Below are positions 18,639 to 26,889 of a stretch of 42,090 bases of DNA, piece by piece (position 1 is the first letter of the stretch; every line of letters starts with the position of its first letter). Under the pieces are notes generated by a model. It ran no database searches. It was not told the DNA's origin and saw only the letters and a list, made by a program, of their open reading frames with translations. A program made the translations under genes and the position numbers. This stretch comes from Candidatus Acidiferrales bacterium (GTDB lineage Bacteria > Bacteroidota > Ignavibacteria > Kryptoniales > JAKASW01). The stretch lies in NCBI GenBank assembly GCA_035515795.1, contig DATJAY010000006.1, positions 1 to 42,090 on the forward strand, read 5' to 3'.

Positions 18639-19935
18639 TACCCGTGCAAACAAAATCACCCCTGCCTTTTGGGTGCCGACATTGTATTTTGCCGAAGGTC
18701 TTCCGTTTGTCACCATCAACGTGGTATCGGTCTTGATGTACAAGTCGATGAAAGTGCCCGATGCACAGATTGCCTTTTTCACGACGCTGGTAATTTTACC
18801 ATGGACACTCAAGCCTTTCTGGGGACCGCTCCTCGAGATGTTTAAGACAAAAAAATATTTTGTTCTGGCAACGCAATTCATAGGAGGGGTCGGATTCGGA
18901 TTACTCGCTCTTACTCTGAGACTTCCAAATTTTTTTCAATGGTCTCTTGTGCTCCTTGCCATAATTGCATTCAACGGATCGACCCATGATATTGCTGCAG
19001 ACGGAGTGTATATAAATTCCCTCACTGAAAAAGAACAGGCCAAATACGTCGGTTGGCAGGGGGCGTTTTATAATGTGGCTAAAGTATTGTCTCAAGGCGC
19101 ATTCGTGTATATCGCGGGAAGACTTGAAATTACCATCGGGGTTGTTCAGGCATGGATGCTTGTCATGGCTGTTTTCGGAGGAATCCTGATTTTGCTAAGT
19201 CTATATCACTCAAGGATGCTTCCTATTGGAGGAGAGGCGGGACAAGTCAAGACCGCACGGGAGACATTCGCAACCTTCTGGGATGTCGTGAAGACATTTT
19301 TTGGAAAAAGATACATCGCGTGGGGGATCGCATTCATTATTCTTTACCGGTTTGCCGAAGGACAGGCGATGAAAATTGTCCCGCTTTTCATGAGAGCAGA
19401 TCGTGTCGCAGGCGGGCTCGGACTCTCAACTTCACAGATCGGAATCATCTATGGTTTTTTCCCGCCGGCGGCATTCATTCTCGGTTCGATGCTGGCAGGT
19501 TATTTTATATCAAAGAGAGGATTGAAGAAGTCGCTCGTTGTTCTGTGCACGTTCTTCAATATTCCGTTTGTTGTTTACTGTTTTTTATCCTTTATGCAGC
19601 CGACAGATCTGTTTACGGTCGGGACGGCTGTCGTGTTTGAATATTTTGGATACGGATTTGGCTTCGTCGGGCTTACACTTTATATGATGCAGCAAATTGC
19701 ACCGGGAAAATACAAGATGGCACATTATGCTTTTGCAACAGGTGTGATGAATTTAGGTCTAATGATTCCTTCTGCTCTGAGCGGTTTTATCAGCGATTTT
19801 TTGGGTTATAAAAATTTTTTCTTATGGGTCATGGTTGCAACGATTCCATCTTTTCTCGTAGCGTGGCGCGTACCGTTCAGGGAGGTAGGGGCTGAAGCGT
19901 CAGCGGAGATTGCGACGGAACAGGTTTGCAGTTGA
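18631..19935 (+). CDS. AmpG-like major-facilitator permease, likely chitobiose importer
   Basis: The 434-residue protein has about 12 hydrophobic segments and AmpG/SLC33-like wording: TPAFWVPTLYFAEGLPFVTI at the N terminus and STHDIAADGVYINSL in the fourth segment. ATG 18631 is preferred because the AmpG family begins just before this point; a TTG at 18619 is possible. AmpG moves GlcNAc-anhydroMurNAc disaccharides and muropeptides into the cytosol. Here the next gene is a cytosolic diacetylchitobiose phosphorylase, whose substrate is also a beta-1,4 GlcNAc disaccharide and must be imported intact. I therefore infer a chitobiose or GlcNAc permease rather than a cell-wall recycling one. The gap to the phosphorylase is 53 bases, so co-transcription is likely. 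Confidence 0.85.
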   Translation: MADTRANKITPAFWVPTLYFAEGLPFVTINVVSVLMYKSMKVPDAQIAFFTTLVILPWTLKPFWGPLLEMFKTKKYFVLATQFIGGVGFGLLALTLRLPNFFQWSLVLLAIIAFNGSTHDIAADGVYINSLTEKEQAKYVGWQGAFYNVAKVLSQGAFVYIAGRLEITIGVVQAWMLVMAVFGGILILLSLYHSRMLPIGGEAGQVKTARETFATFWDVVKTFFGKRYIAWGIAFIILYRFAEGQAMKIVPLFMRADRVAGGLGLSTSQIGIIYGFFPPAAFILGSMLAGYFISKRGLKKSLVVLCTFFNIPFVVYCFLSFMQPTDLFTVGTAVVFEYFGYGFGFVGLTLYMMQQIAPGKYKMAHYAFATGVMNLGLMIPSALSGFISDFLGYKNFFLWVMVATIPSFLVAWRVPFREVGAEASAEIATEQVCS

Positions 19936-19954
19936 ATTGAAAACTAAAATTGAG

Positions 19955-19972
19955 GACACAAGCTTTTGTGTC
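19955..19972 (+). promoter_or_regulatory. Small perfect hairpin just before GH94 copy 1
   Basis: GACACAA (19955-19961), loop GCTT and TTGTGTC (19966-19972) form a perfect 7-bp stem, followed only by ATTTC. It stands between the permease and the AGGAACT that precedes the phosphorylase ATG. It may be a weak terminator, an RNA-processing site or a translation-level control element. Confidence 0.35.
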
Positions 19973-19988
19973 ATTTCAGGAACTCTAA

Positions 19989-22445
19989 ATGCGTTACGGC
20001 TATTTTGACGATAAAAATAGAGAATATGTCATCGAACGTCCGGATGTCCCCGTCTCATGGACGAATTATCTCGGCGTTAAAGATTACTGCACTGTAATTT
20101 CTCACAATGCCGGCGGTTATTCTTTTTATAAATCCACCGAGCATCATCGGATAACACGGTTTAGACAGAACGGGATCCCTCTAGACAGGCCGGGGCATTA
20201 TGTTTATCTGCGTGATGATGAGACCGGAGAATACTGGTCGCTTTCATGGCAGCCCGTCGGCAAGGATCTAACCAAGGCGAAATATGTTTGCCGTCATGGA
20301 TTATCGTACTCGAAATTCCAATGCGAATATCGGGATATTGAAGCGCACCAGCTTCTTTTTATTCCGCTGAAGGATGACGTGGAAATTTGGGATGTTAAAA
20401 TAAGAAACATTGGCAAGAAACCGCGCAAGCTTAGTGTGTTTTCGTATCTTGAGTTCTCGTTCCATCATGTCGAGTTAGACAATCAAAATCTACAGATGAG
20501 TCTCTATGCGGCCGGCTCAAATTGCAGAGACGGTATTATCGAGTACGATTTCTTCTACGAACCATGGACTTATCATTTTTTCGCTTCGAATTTTGATCCC
20601 GATAGTTATGACTGCGTCAGAGATAAATTCATCGGCGATTACAGGACTGAAACAAATCCTCTTGCAGTCGAACGTGGTTCATGCGGGAATAGCAGCGAGC
20701 TTGGGGGGAACCACTGTGGATCACTTCATAAGAGATTGATCCTGGAACCCGGAGAAGACGCGCGATTAATATTTATGCTGGGTGTCGGATCGCGCGAAGA
20801 AAAAGGCCGGGAAATAAAAAGGAAATATTCTGATTTACAAAATGTCGACGCTGCTTTTGATGACCTGAAAAAATATTGGGATAAGAAAACTAAAGTTTTC
20901 CAGTGTAAAACACCGAATCAAGGCCTGAGCACGATGATCAACACCTGGACATTATATCAGGCGGAGACCTGCGTCGTATGGTCACGCTTCGCGTCGTTCA
21001 TCGAAGTCGGTGGAAGAGTCGGGCTTGGTTATAGAGATACTTCACAGGATGTCATGGCTGTTCCACATACAAATCCTGATGAAGTCAAAAAGCGCATTAT
21101 TGAACTTCTCTACGGTCAGGTGAGTTTAGGATATGGTCTGCACCTTTTCGACCCTGACGTCTTCAAACCGCAGGAAGATAAATTGCCCGGTGTCAAGCTG
21201 CCAACGGTGGTTCCGACTCCGAGCCCGGCATCGATCATACACGGAATGGAAGATGTTTGTTCCGATGATGCATTGTGGATCATAGCTTCTGTCTGCGAAT
21301 ATGTCATGGAGACCGGAGATATTGGATTCTTTGACAAAGTGATTCCATTTGCCGACAACGAGGAAGCAACCGTATATGAGCATCTTAAGCGCTCCTTGGA
21401 TTTTACGGCGCAGCACACCGCACCGAATGGAATTTGTCTCGGCTTGCGTGCTGATTGGAACGATTGCCTGAATCTTGGCGGAGGTCAGAGCGCCATGGTG
21501 TCGTTTATGCATTTTTGGGCGATTAAATATTTTGTGGATGCTGCCAAATACCTTGGACGGGAAGATGACGTCAAGAAATATTCTAAGATGGCTGAGAATG
21601 TGCGTACGGCGATTGAACGTGAACTCTGGGATGGTGAATGGTACGCTCGCGGCGTCACAAAGGCAGGAATCAAGATCGGTGTGAAAGAAAATAAAGAGGG
21701 GAAAATCTTTCTCGAGAGCAATAGCTGGGCTGGACTATCGGGGGCCGCATCACCAGACCGTGCTCAAAGTGCCATGGATGCGGTCCATAAGTATCTTGCA
21801 TCTCCGTATGGCATTCATCTTAATTGGCCCGTCTTCACGAAGCCGGATGATGATATCGGTTATATAACCCGCGTTTACCCGGGTATAAAAGAGAACGGAT
21901 CCATTTTCAGTCATCCCAATCCATGGGCGATAATAGCCGAATGCAAATTAGGACGCGGCAATCTTGCAATGAGGTTATATGATGCATTGTTACCGTATAA
22001 CCAGAACGATATCATAGAGATTCGAGAATCCGAGCCATATTCTTATTGCCAATTTGTGATTGGAAAGGATCACACGGCATACGGTAGAGCTCGCCATCCC
22101 TGGCTGACAGGAAGCGGCGGATGGAACTATACCGCCGTTACAAAATACATACTCGGGATTCGCCCTTCGTATGACGGGCTGATTGTCGATCCATGTGTTC
22201 CGTCAGATTGGAAAGAATTTGAAGTGCATCGTCAATGGCGCGGCGCCACCTACAATGTCAGAGTAAAAAATCCGGACGGGGTTCAAAAAGGGGTAAAGTC
22301 GTTAGAGTTAAATGGAAAAATTGTCAGCGGGCCGGTCCCTCAACAAAAAGCAGGTTCGGTAAATAAAGTGGAAGTTGTGATGGGGAAAGCAGCTCAAGTG
22401 AAGCCGCTGAAAAAAGATCTTGCATTTTCCGAAAAGAAACTGTGA
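19989..22445 (+). CDS. chbP: N,N'-diacetylchitobiose phosphorylase (GH94), copy 1
   Basis: The 818-residue enzyme splits (GlcNAc)2 with phosphate into GlcNAc-1-phosphate and GlcNAc, saving one ATP. It closely resembles the Vibrio chitobiose phosphorylase from its first residues: MRYGYFDDKNREYVIERPDV, CTVISHNAGGYSFY, DRPGHYVYLRDDE, ETCVVWSRFASFIEVGGR and GLRADWNDCLNLGGG. Asp492 falls at the position of the known general acid. PYSYCQFVIG and ARHPWLTGSGGW come later. There is no signal peptide, so it works in the cytosol on imported chitobiose. AGGAACT precedes ATG 19989. Its stop overlaps the GTG start of the GH18-2 gene (GTGA, 22442-22445). A paralogue well over 80% identical by eye lies at 37038. 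Specificity for chitobiose over cellobiose is supported by overall similarity, not by a single residue. Confidence 0.95.
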   Translation: MRYGYFDDKNREYVIERPDVPVSWTNYLGVKDYCTVISHNAGGYSFYKSTEHHRITRFRQNGIPLDRPGHYVYLRDDETGEYWSLSWQPVGKDLTKAKYVCRHGLSYSKFQCEYRDIEAHQLLFIPLKDDVEIWDVKIRNIGKKPRKLSVFSYLEFSFHHVELDNQNLQMSLYAAGSNCRDGIIEYDFFYEPWTYHFFASNFDPDSYDCVRDKFIGDYRTETNPLAVERGSCGNSSELGGNHCGSLHKRLILEPGEDARLIFMLGVGSREEKGREIKRKYSDLQNVDAAFDDLKKYWDKKTKVFQCKTPNQGLSTMINTWTLYQAETCVVWSRFASFIEVGGRVGLGYRDTSQDVMAVPHTNPDEVKKRIIELLYGQVSLGYGLHLFDPDVFKPQEDKLPGVKLPTVVPTPSPASIIHGMEDVCSDDALWIIASVCEYVMETGDIGFFDKVIPFADNEEATVYEHLKRSLDFTAQHTAPNGICLGLRADWNDCLNLGGGQSAMVSFMHFWAIKYFVDAAKYLGREDDVKKYSKMAENVRTAIERELWDGEWYARGVTKAGIKIGVKENKEGKIFLESNSWAGLSGAASPDRAQSAMDAVHKYLASPYGIHLNWPVFTKPDDDIGYITRVYPGIKENGSIFSHPNPWAIIAECKLGRGNLAMRLYDALLPYNQNDIIEIRESEPYSYCQFVIGKDHTAYGRARHPWLTGSGGWNYTAVTKYILGIRPSYDGLIVDPCVPSDWKEFEVHRQWRGATYNVRVKNPDGVQKGVKSLELNGKIVSGPVPQQKAGSVNKVEVVMGKAAQVKPLKKDLAFSEKKL

Positions 22446-24037
22446 TAAGAACGGGAACGGGAATTATCATCGGACTCGTGGCGATGTTCTACGCCGCGAA
22501 TGCTCAGACAAAAGAAATCGTTGCATATTATCCCGAATGGGGAGCGAAATATAACCGGTATTATGCGAAGGATATTGAAAAGAGAGGAGCCGCAAATAAG
22601 CTCACGGTTTTGATATACGCTTTCGCTGAGCCTGGTCCTGATTCCGCAGGAATCATAATCCCTCAATTCATGAACCCTTTTGAAGCGTACCAACGAACTT
22701 ATTCTGCCGGCATGAGTATCGATGGTGAGGCTGATGACTCGACGCAACAGCTCCGGGGTCAATTTAACCAATTGAAAAAATTGAAAACTCGGCATCCGAA
22801 TCTAAAGGTATTGATTTCCATTGGCGGCTGGGATGGATCTAAATATTTTTCAGATGCCATGGTAACTTCAAAGTCACGAGACGAATTTGCTGACGCGATA
22901 ATTGATAGATACATTGTCGGAAATCTCCCGGTCGTGAACACTGCAGGTGGAAAAGGTGCGGCTTCAAATATTTTCGACGGCGTCGATATTGACTGGGAAT
23001 ATCCAATTGACGGAGGACTTCCTGACAACCATTGTAATCCTAATGACAAAGACAATCTTACCGCGTTCTATGCGTTGCTGCGGAAGAAATTTGATTCGAT
23101 CGATCCCCATCTCATTATTACCGGCGCAGTTCCGTCATCGGAGAAATACGCCAGGCATTACAACATTAAAGATGACCAAAAGTACCTTAACTGGTACAAC
23201 CTTATGACTTACGACTACGCCGGCGAATGGACGCAGACGACAAATCATCACGCTAATCTGCTTACCTCCATAAGAGATTATTCAGCAATTCCATCATCGA
23301 TGGATAAGTCTGTTCACTTGTTTATTGATTCATTCGACGTGAATAGTCGAAAGATTGTCCCTGGTGCTGCTTTTTACGGTCATGGATGGAAGAATGTTGA
23401 TCCGGCAAACGACGGCTTATATCAACATGGAGAAGGAATTACGCTGAGTGACAGCGAAGCCAACTCGCGAGACTATTCATACCGGCGTTCGTCGTTTCTC
23501 AGAGGGTTCGAATATCAATGGGACACGCTTGCAATGGCGCCATGGGTTTACAGTAAGAAAGACCGTGTGTTCTGGACTTTTGATGACGCGAAATCGATCG
23601 CGTTGAAATCCCGGTACGTTGATGCGTACCACCTTGGTGGAATCATGTGCTGGGAAATTAGCGGCGATGACTCCTCTGGTACTCTTATCGATGCGATGTA
23701 TTCTGGTGAGATGGCCGACGTTAATATCGAGCACACCCACCTCTGCAAAGGTTTTCCATCAGTTGAATTATACTTAATGTCGAAGCACGATCAGTTTACC
23801 GAAGGTGCCAATATCGTCTTGAATACAAAAGTGATAGATCGGAAGGCACCGGTAGTTAAGGTGGAATTTTTCGTCGACGATAAATCTATCGGGTACGATG
23901 ATGAAGCTCCATTTGATTGGGTCTGGTTTAAAGCCGGCCGTGGAAGACACAAAATCAAAGCTGTCGCAACGGATACTGCCGGGAACGAGCAGATGTCTAA
24001 TGAAATTACTGTTATGATTAAGGATACTCAACGTTAA
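22442..24037 (+). CDS. GH18 chitinase/endo-hexosaminidase with C-terminal Ig-like domain
   Basis: The product is 531 residues from GTG 22442, overlapping the phosphorylase stop. The start gives a signal peptide (to ~22, YAANAQT). The GH18 barrel (~25-410) shows IVAYYPEWG, KVLISIGGWDGS and the signature FDGVDIDWEYP with catalytic Glu186. YNLMTYDYAGEW and GGIMCWEISGD follow. The chitinase insertion domain region carries GAAFYGHGW. The last ~95 residues look like a bacterial Ig-like fold (VVKVEFFVDDKSIGYD, FDWVWFKAGRGRHKIKAVATD). No T9SS tag is present, unlike the GH18 at 17166. It is probably periplasmic and trims imported oligomers to chitobiose. Lying between two cytosolic-enzyme genes, it suggests one transcription unit for late steps of chitin breakdown. 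Confidence 0.92.
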   Translation: MIRTGTGIIIGLVAMFYAANAQTKEIVAYYPEWGAKYNRYYAKDIEKRGAANKLTVLIYAFAEPGPDSAGIIIPQFMNPFEAYQRTYSAGMSIDGEADDSTQQLRGQFNQLKKLKTRHPNLKVLISIGGWDGSKYFSDAMVTSKSRDEFADAIIDRYIVGNLPVVNTAGGKGAASNIFDGVDIDWEYPIDGGLPDNHCNPNDKDNLTAFYALLRKKFDSIDPHLIITGAVPSSEKYARHYNIKDDQKYLNWYNLMTYDYAGEWTQTTNHHANLLTSIRDYSAIPSSMDKSVHLFIDSFDVNSRKIVPGAAFYGHGWKNVDPANDGLYQHGEGITLSDSEANSRDYSYRRSSFLRGFEYQWDTLAMAPWVYSKKDRVFWTFDDAKSIALKSRYVDAYHLGGIMCWEISGDDSSGTLIDAMYSGEMADVNIEHTHLCKGFPSVELYLMSKHDQFTEGANIVLNTKVIDRKAPVVKVEFFVDDKSIGYDDEAPFDWVWFKAGRGRHKIKAVATDTAGNEQMSNEITVMIKDTQR

Positions 24038-24112
24038 GATCGATGCTCGAACGATAACAACGGGTAAAAGACGTTTTGAGATGTTCCACAATTTAAATTT
24101 CGAAAAAGGATA

Positions 24113-26455
24113 ATGAATAAAACTGTCTCCGAAGTCGAACAAAAAGCGTTAACCTTGTCGGGCGAAAAACTCTGCTATTCTCCAACCGAGAAAGTAGGGG
24201 TGATAGTTGTCGAAAATTTTCCGATGCTCGGCAAACTTACCGCCCTTAGGTTCATAGAATGGGTTCAACATAATCCGGGCGGCGTCGTTTCTCTTCCGAC
24301 CGGGAAGACCCCAGAGCATTTCATAAAATGGGTGACGCAGTTTTTGGAGAATTGGACTGATCGCAAAGCCACAAAAGGACTTGAAGAAAATGGAATTGAT
24401 CCCACACTTAAGCCGGATATTTCTTCCCTTCACTTTGTTCAGATAGACGAGTTTTACCCGATCAATCCTGAACAAGAAAACAGTTTTTTCCATTATGTGA
24501 ACAAATTTTATATAAAAGGGTTCGGCTTTGATGAGAAAAAGGCGATGCTAATTGATTGCCGGGAAATTGGTTTGTTCAATGGAAAAAGGATGGAAGACGT
24601 TTGGCCCGATGACAAGGTAGATCTTACTTTGAGGTTTAGGCAGGCAAAAACAGGGCAGGAACGTGTTCAGCAAAAGGTGCTTGGAAACATCGATCAATGG
24701 TGCGCCGAGTATGAGGAAAAAATCCGCGGTCTTGGAGGCGTTGGATTTTTTTTGGGGGGAATTGGTCCGGACGGCCACATCGGCTTCAACATTCGCGGCT
24801 CAGACCTGAACTCAACGACACGGTTAACTCCGACAAATTATGAAACTCAAGCGGCGGCCGCGACCGACCTTGGAGGAATCGAAACCTCACGGAGCAGGCA
24901 TGTCATTACAATCGGACTGAGTACGATAACATATAACCGTGAATGCACTGCGATAGTGATGGCGGCAGGCGAAGCTAAGGCACAGGTGGTAGCGGACGCG
25001 GTTCAGCACAGTAAACATGTCCGATATCCCGCAACTATTCTTCAATCTCTCCCGAATGCGAGGTTCTATTTGACGAGAGGCGCTGCGAAGTTACTACTTG
25101 AACGCCGGTATGAAAGAATCAGGTCGAAGGCGACACTATCAGACCAAGAACTTGAAGAAATCGTCATAGACCTCGCTGTCGAGAAAAGGAAACGCATTCA
25201 TGACTTGAACAAGGACGACTTCGACGGGAACAGATTCGCGGCCGAGGCATTGCGGAGAAGATCCGAGGGAGTCGAAGCGATCGTCAATACCGTCGAGAGA
25301 AAGCTCGTACAAAGAATCGAGAGCGGAAGCAAATCTGAACTTAACACAGTATTCCTTCACACTGAGCCGCACCATGATGATATAATGCTAGGATACCTTG
25401 CTTATGTAGTCCGCCGTGCGCGAGACGCTTCTAATAAGCATACCTTTCTGACTTTAACAAGTGGATTTAATTCAGTCACGAATCATCACATGTTGGATCA
25501 GTTGAAGAATTTGAAGCACTTCCTCGATCATGGAACATTCGACAGACTTATCGAAGATAACTACTTTGAACCGGATGGTGATCACAAGAGGAACCGTGAC
25601 GTGTGGCAGTACTTGGATGGCGTCGCCGAGGGCAGCTCGAGAACAAAACGGGAGGGCGAGGCAAGACGTCTTCTTAGGAACCTTGTTTCTCTGTTTGAAA
25701 ACGAAAGTCTCAACAAAGTGATAAGCAGGATAGATGAGCTGATTAATTATTTCGCAGATCAATATCCAGGAGCAAAAGATCCTCCAAATATTCAGCAGCT
25801 AAAAGGAATGACACGCGAATGGGAGGCGGAATGTCTTTGGGGATATTTCGGTTTCAATTCTCCATCGATTTTACATGCGAGACTAGGTTTTTACAAAGGG
25901 GAAATGTTTACGGAGGAGCCTAAGATTGAAAGGGATGTGCTCCCGGTTTTGGAGATACTGCGGCAGGTGAAACCCGACATCGTAGGAGTCGCTTTAGACC
26001 CGGAGGCAAGCGGTCCCGACACACATTACAAGGTGCTTCAAATCCTGGCAGAAGCTCTTAAGATGCATGAAAAGGAATCCGGAAGAGATGATATAAAAGT
26101 GATCGGATATAGAAACATATGGTACAAGTTCCATCCCGCGGAGGCAAACGTTTACGTTCCTGTATCATTGAATATGTTTGCCGTGATGAGCAACTCGTTC
26201 ATGAACGCCTTCGCATCTCAACGCGATGCATCGTTTCCAAGCTACGAGCTTGATGGCCCTTTCTCCGAACTCGCCCAGAAGATACAAGTTGAGCAGTATC
26301 AAAAGTTGAAGGTCTGTCTCGGTCGAGAATTCTTCAATGAGCATCCGAGTCCATTGATCAGGGCGACCCGCGGGTTCGTGTTCGTACGTTCCATGACCCT
26401 CCATGAATTTTATCAGACATGCATGGAATTGAGGAAGACGACGGAAAATCTCTAG
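24113..26455 (+). CDS. nagB: NagB (GlcN-6-P deaminase)-PIG-L deacetylase fusion, copy 1
   Basis: The 780-residue protein joins two domains. Residues ~30-330 are NagB-like: SLPTGKTPEHF, QIDEFYP (Asp112, aligned to E. coli Asp72) and GGIGPDGHIGFNIRGSDL. The last block keeps Asp220 and His222 (E. coli Asp141, His143) but has Ile227 where E. coli has catalytic Glu148. Residues ~410-700 are PIG-L/LmbE-like: EPHHDDIMLG (His420, Asp422/423 as metal ligands and base) and DPEASGPDTHYKV (His638, third ligand). Related ~650-residue fusions are common in Bacteroidota; this one is longer, with extra helical material at ~470-600. It may deacetylate GlcNAc-6-phosphate and deaminate the product to fructose-6-phosphate. 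No signal peptide; AAAGGA precedes ATG 24113. A second copy lies at 39793. Confidence 0.88.
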   Translation: MNKTVSEVEQKALTLSGEKLCYSPTEKVGVIVVENFPMLGKLTALRFIEWVQHNPGGVVSLPTGKTPEHFIKWVTQFLENWTDRKATKGLEENGIDPTLKPDISSLHFVQIDEFYPINPEQENSFFHYVNKFYIKGFGFDEKKAMLIDCREIGLFNGKRMEDVWPDDKVDLTLRFRQAKTGQERVQQKVLGNIDQWCAEYEEKIRGLGGVGFFLGGIGPDGHIGFNIRGSDLNSTTRLTPTNYETQAAAATDLGGIETSRSRHVITIGLSTITYNRECTAIVMAAGEAKAQVVADAVQHSKHVRYPATILQSLPNARFYLTRGAAKLLLERRYERIRSKATLSDQELEEIVIDLAVEKRKRIHDLNKDDFDGNRFAAEALRRRSEGVEAIVNTVERKLVQRIESGSKSELNTVFLHTEPHHDDIMLGYLAYVVRRARDASNKHTFLTLTSGFNSVTNHHMLDQLKNLKHFLDHGTFDRLIEDNYFEPDGDHKRNRDVWQYLDGVAEGSSRTKREGEARRLLRNLVSLFENESLNKVISRIDELINYFADQYPGAKDPPNIQQLKGMTREWEAECLWGYFGFNSPSILHARLGFYKGEMFTEEPKIERDVLPVLEILRQVKPDIVGVALDPEASGPDTHYKVLQILAEALKMHEKESGRDDIKVIGYRNIWYKFHPAEANVYVPVSLNMFAVMSNSFMNAFASQRDASFPSYELDGPFSELAQKIQVEQYQKLKVCLGREFFNEHPSPLIRATRGFVFVRSMTLHEFYQTCMELRKTTENL

Positions 26456-26850
26456 TGAAATTATATGTTAATGTTTGTTCTCTGCAATTGATCGATGATT
26501 CATGAAAAATAATGTTATTCGTCAACCTATTCAATTTTACGCACCCCACTATCCTCAAGAGGTTTTCAGATACTGAATTCGAGTCTTTTCGGGTATGCTG
26601 ATCCAAAATTCAATTCAAATCTGACAGGCTGAGGGCTCCTTAAGGCTTAAGAAACACAAATCTCGTCACCCACATATATTTCCACTTAACAAAAACATTC
26701 TAAATAACTCCGCAAACTTCTCATAATTAAAAGTGCTCTCCAGCCGGCGTTGGCCAATTTGGGCGAATTTCGTTGGGTAAAGAGAAAAAATTTTGACTTG
26801 CTTTTATCGAAACTTTTTGTTAAAAACAAACACCTGCGTGGAGAGGCTAA
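26456..26850 (+). other. Long intergenic region before receptor 2
   Basis: About 395 AT-rich bases without coding signal lie between the NagB fusion and the leader before receptor 2. I see no strong terminator; CTTAAGGCTTAAG near 26640-26652 is only a 5-bp inverted repeat. TTGACT at 26793 and TTGCTT at 26798, followed by TTAAAA about 16 bases later, could be a weak promoter for receptor 2. Confidence 0.5.
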
Positions 26851-26889
26851 ATGGGGCACATAGATGTTGAGAATTCGGGAGGAGTATGA
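26851..26889 (+). CDS. Possible 12-codon leader peptide overlapping receptor 2 start
   Basis: ATG 26851 follows GGAGAGG (26840-26846) by four bases and encodes MGHIDVENSGGV. Its TGA (26887-26889) overlaps the receptor's ATG in an ATGA. The receptor's own GGGAGGAG ends one base before its ATG, which is too close for efficient initiation, so coupling from this leader is plausible. Chance cannot be excluded. Confidence 0.35.
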   Translation: MGHIDVENSGGV

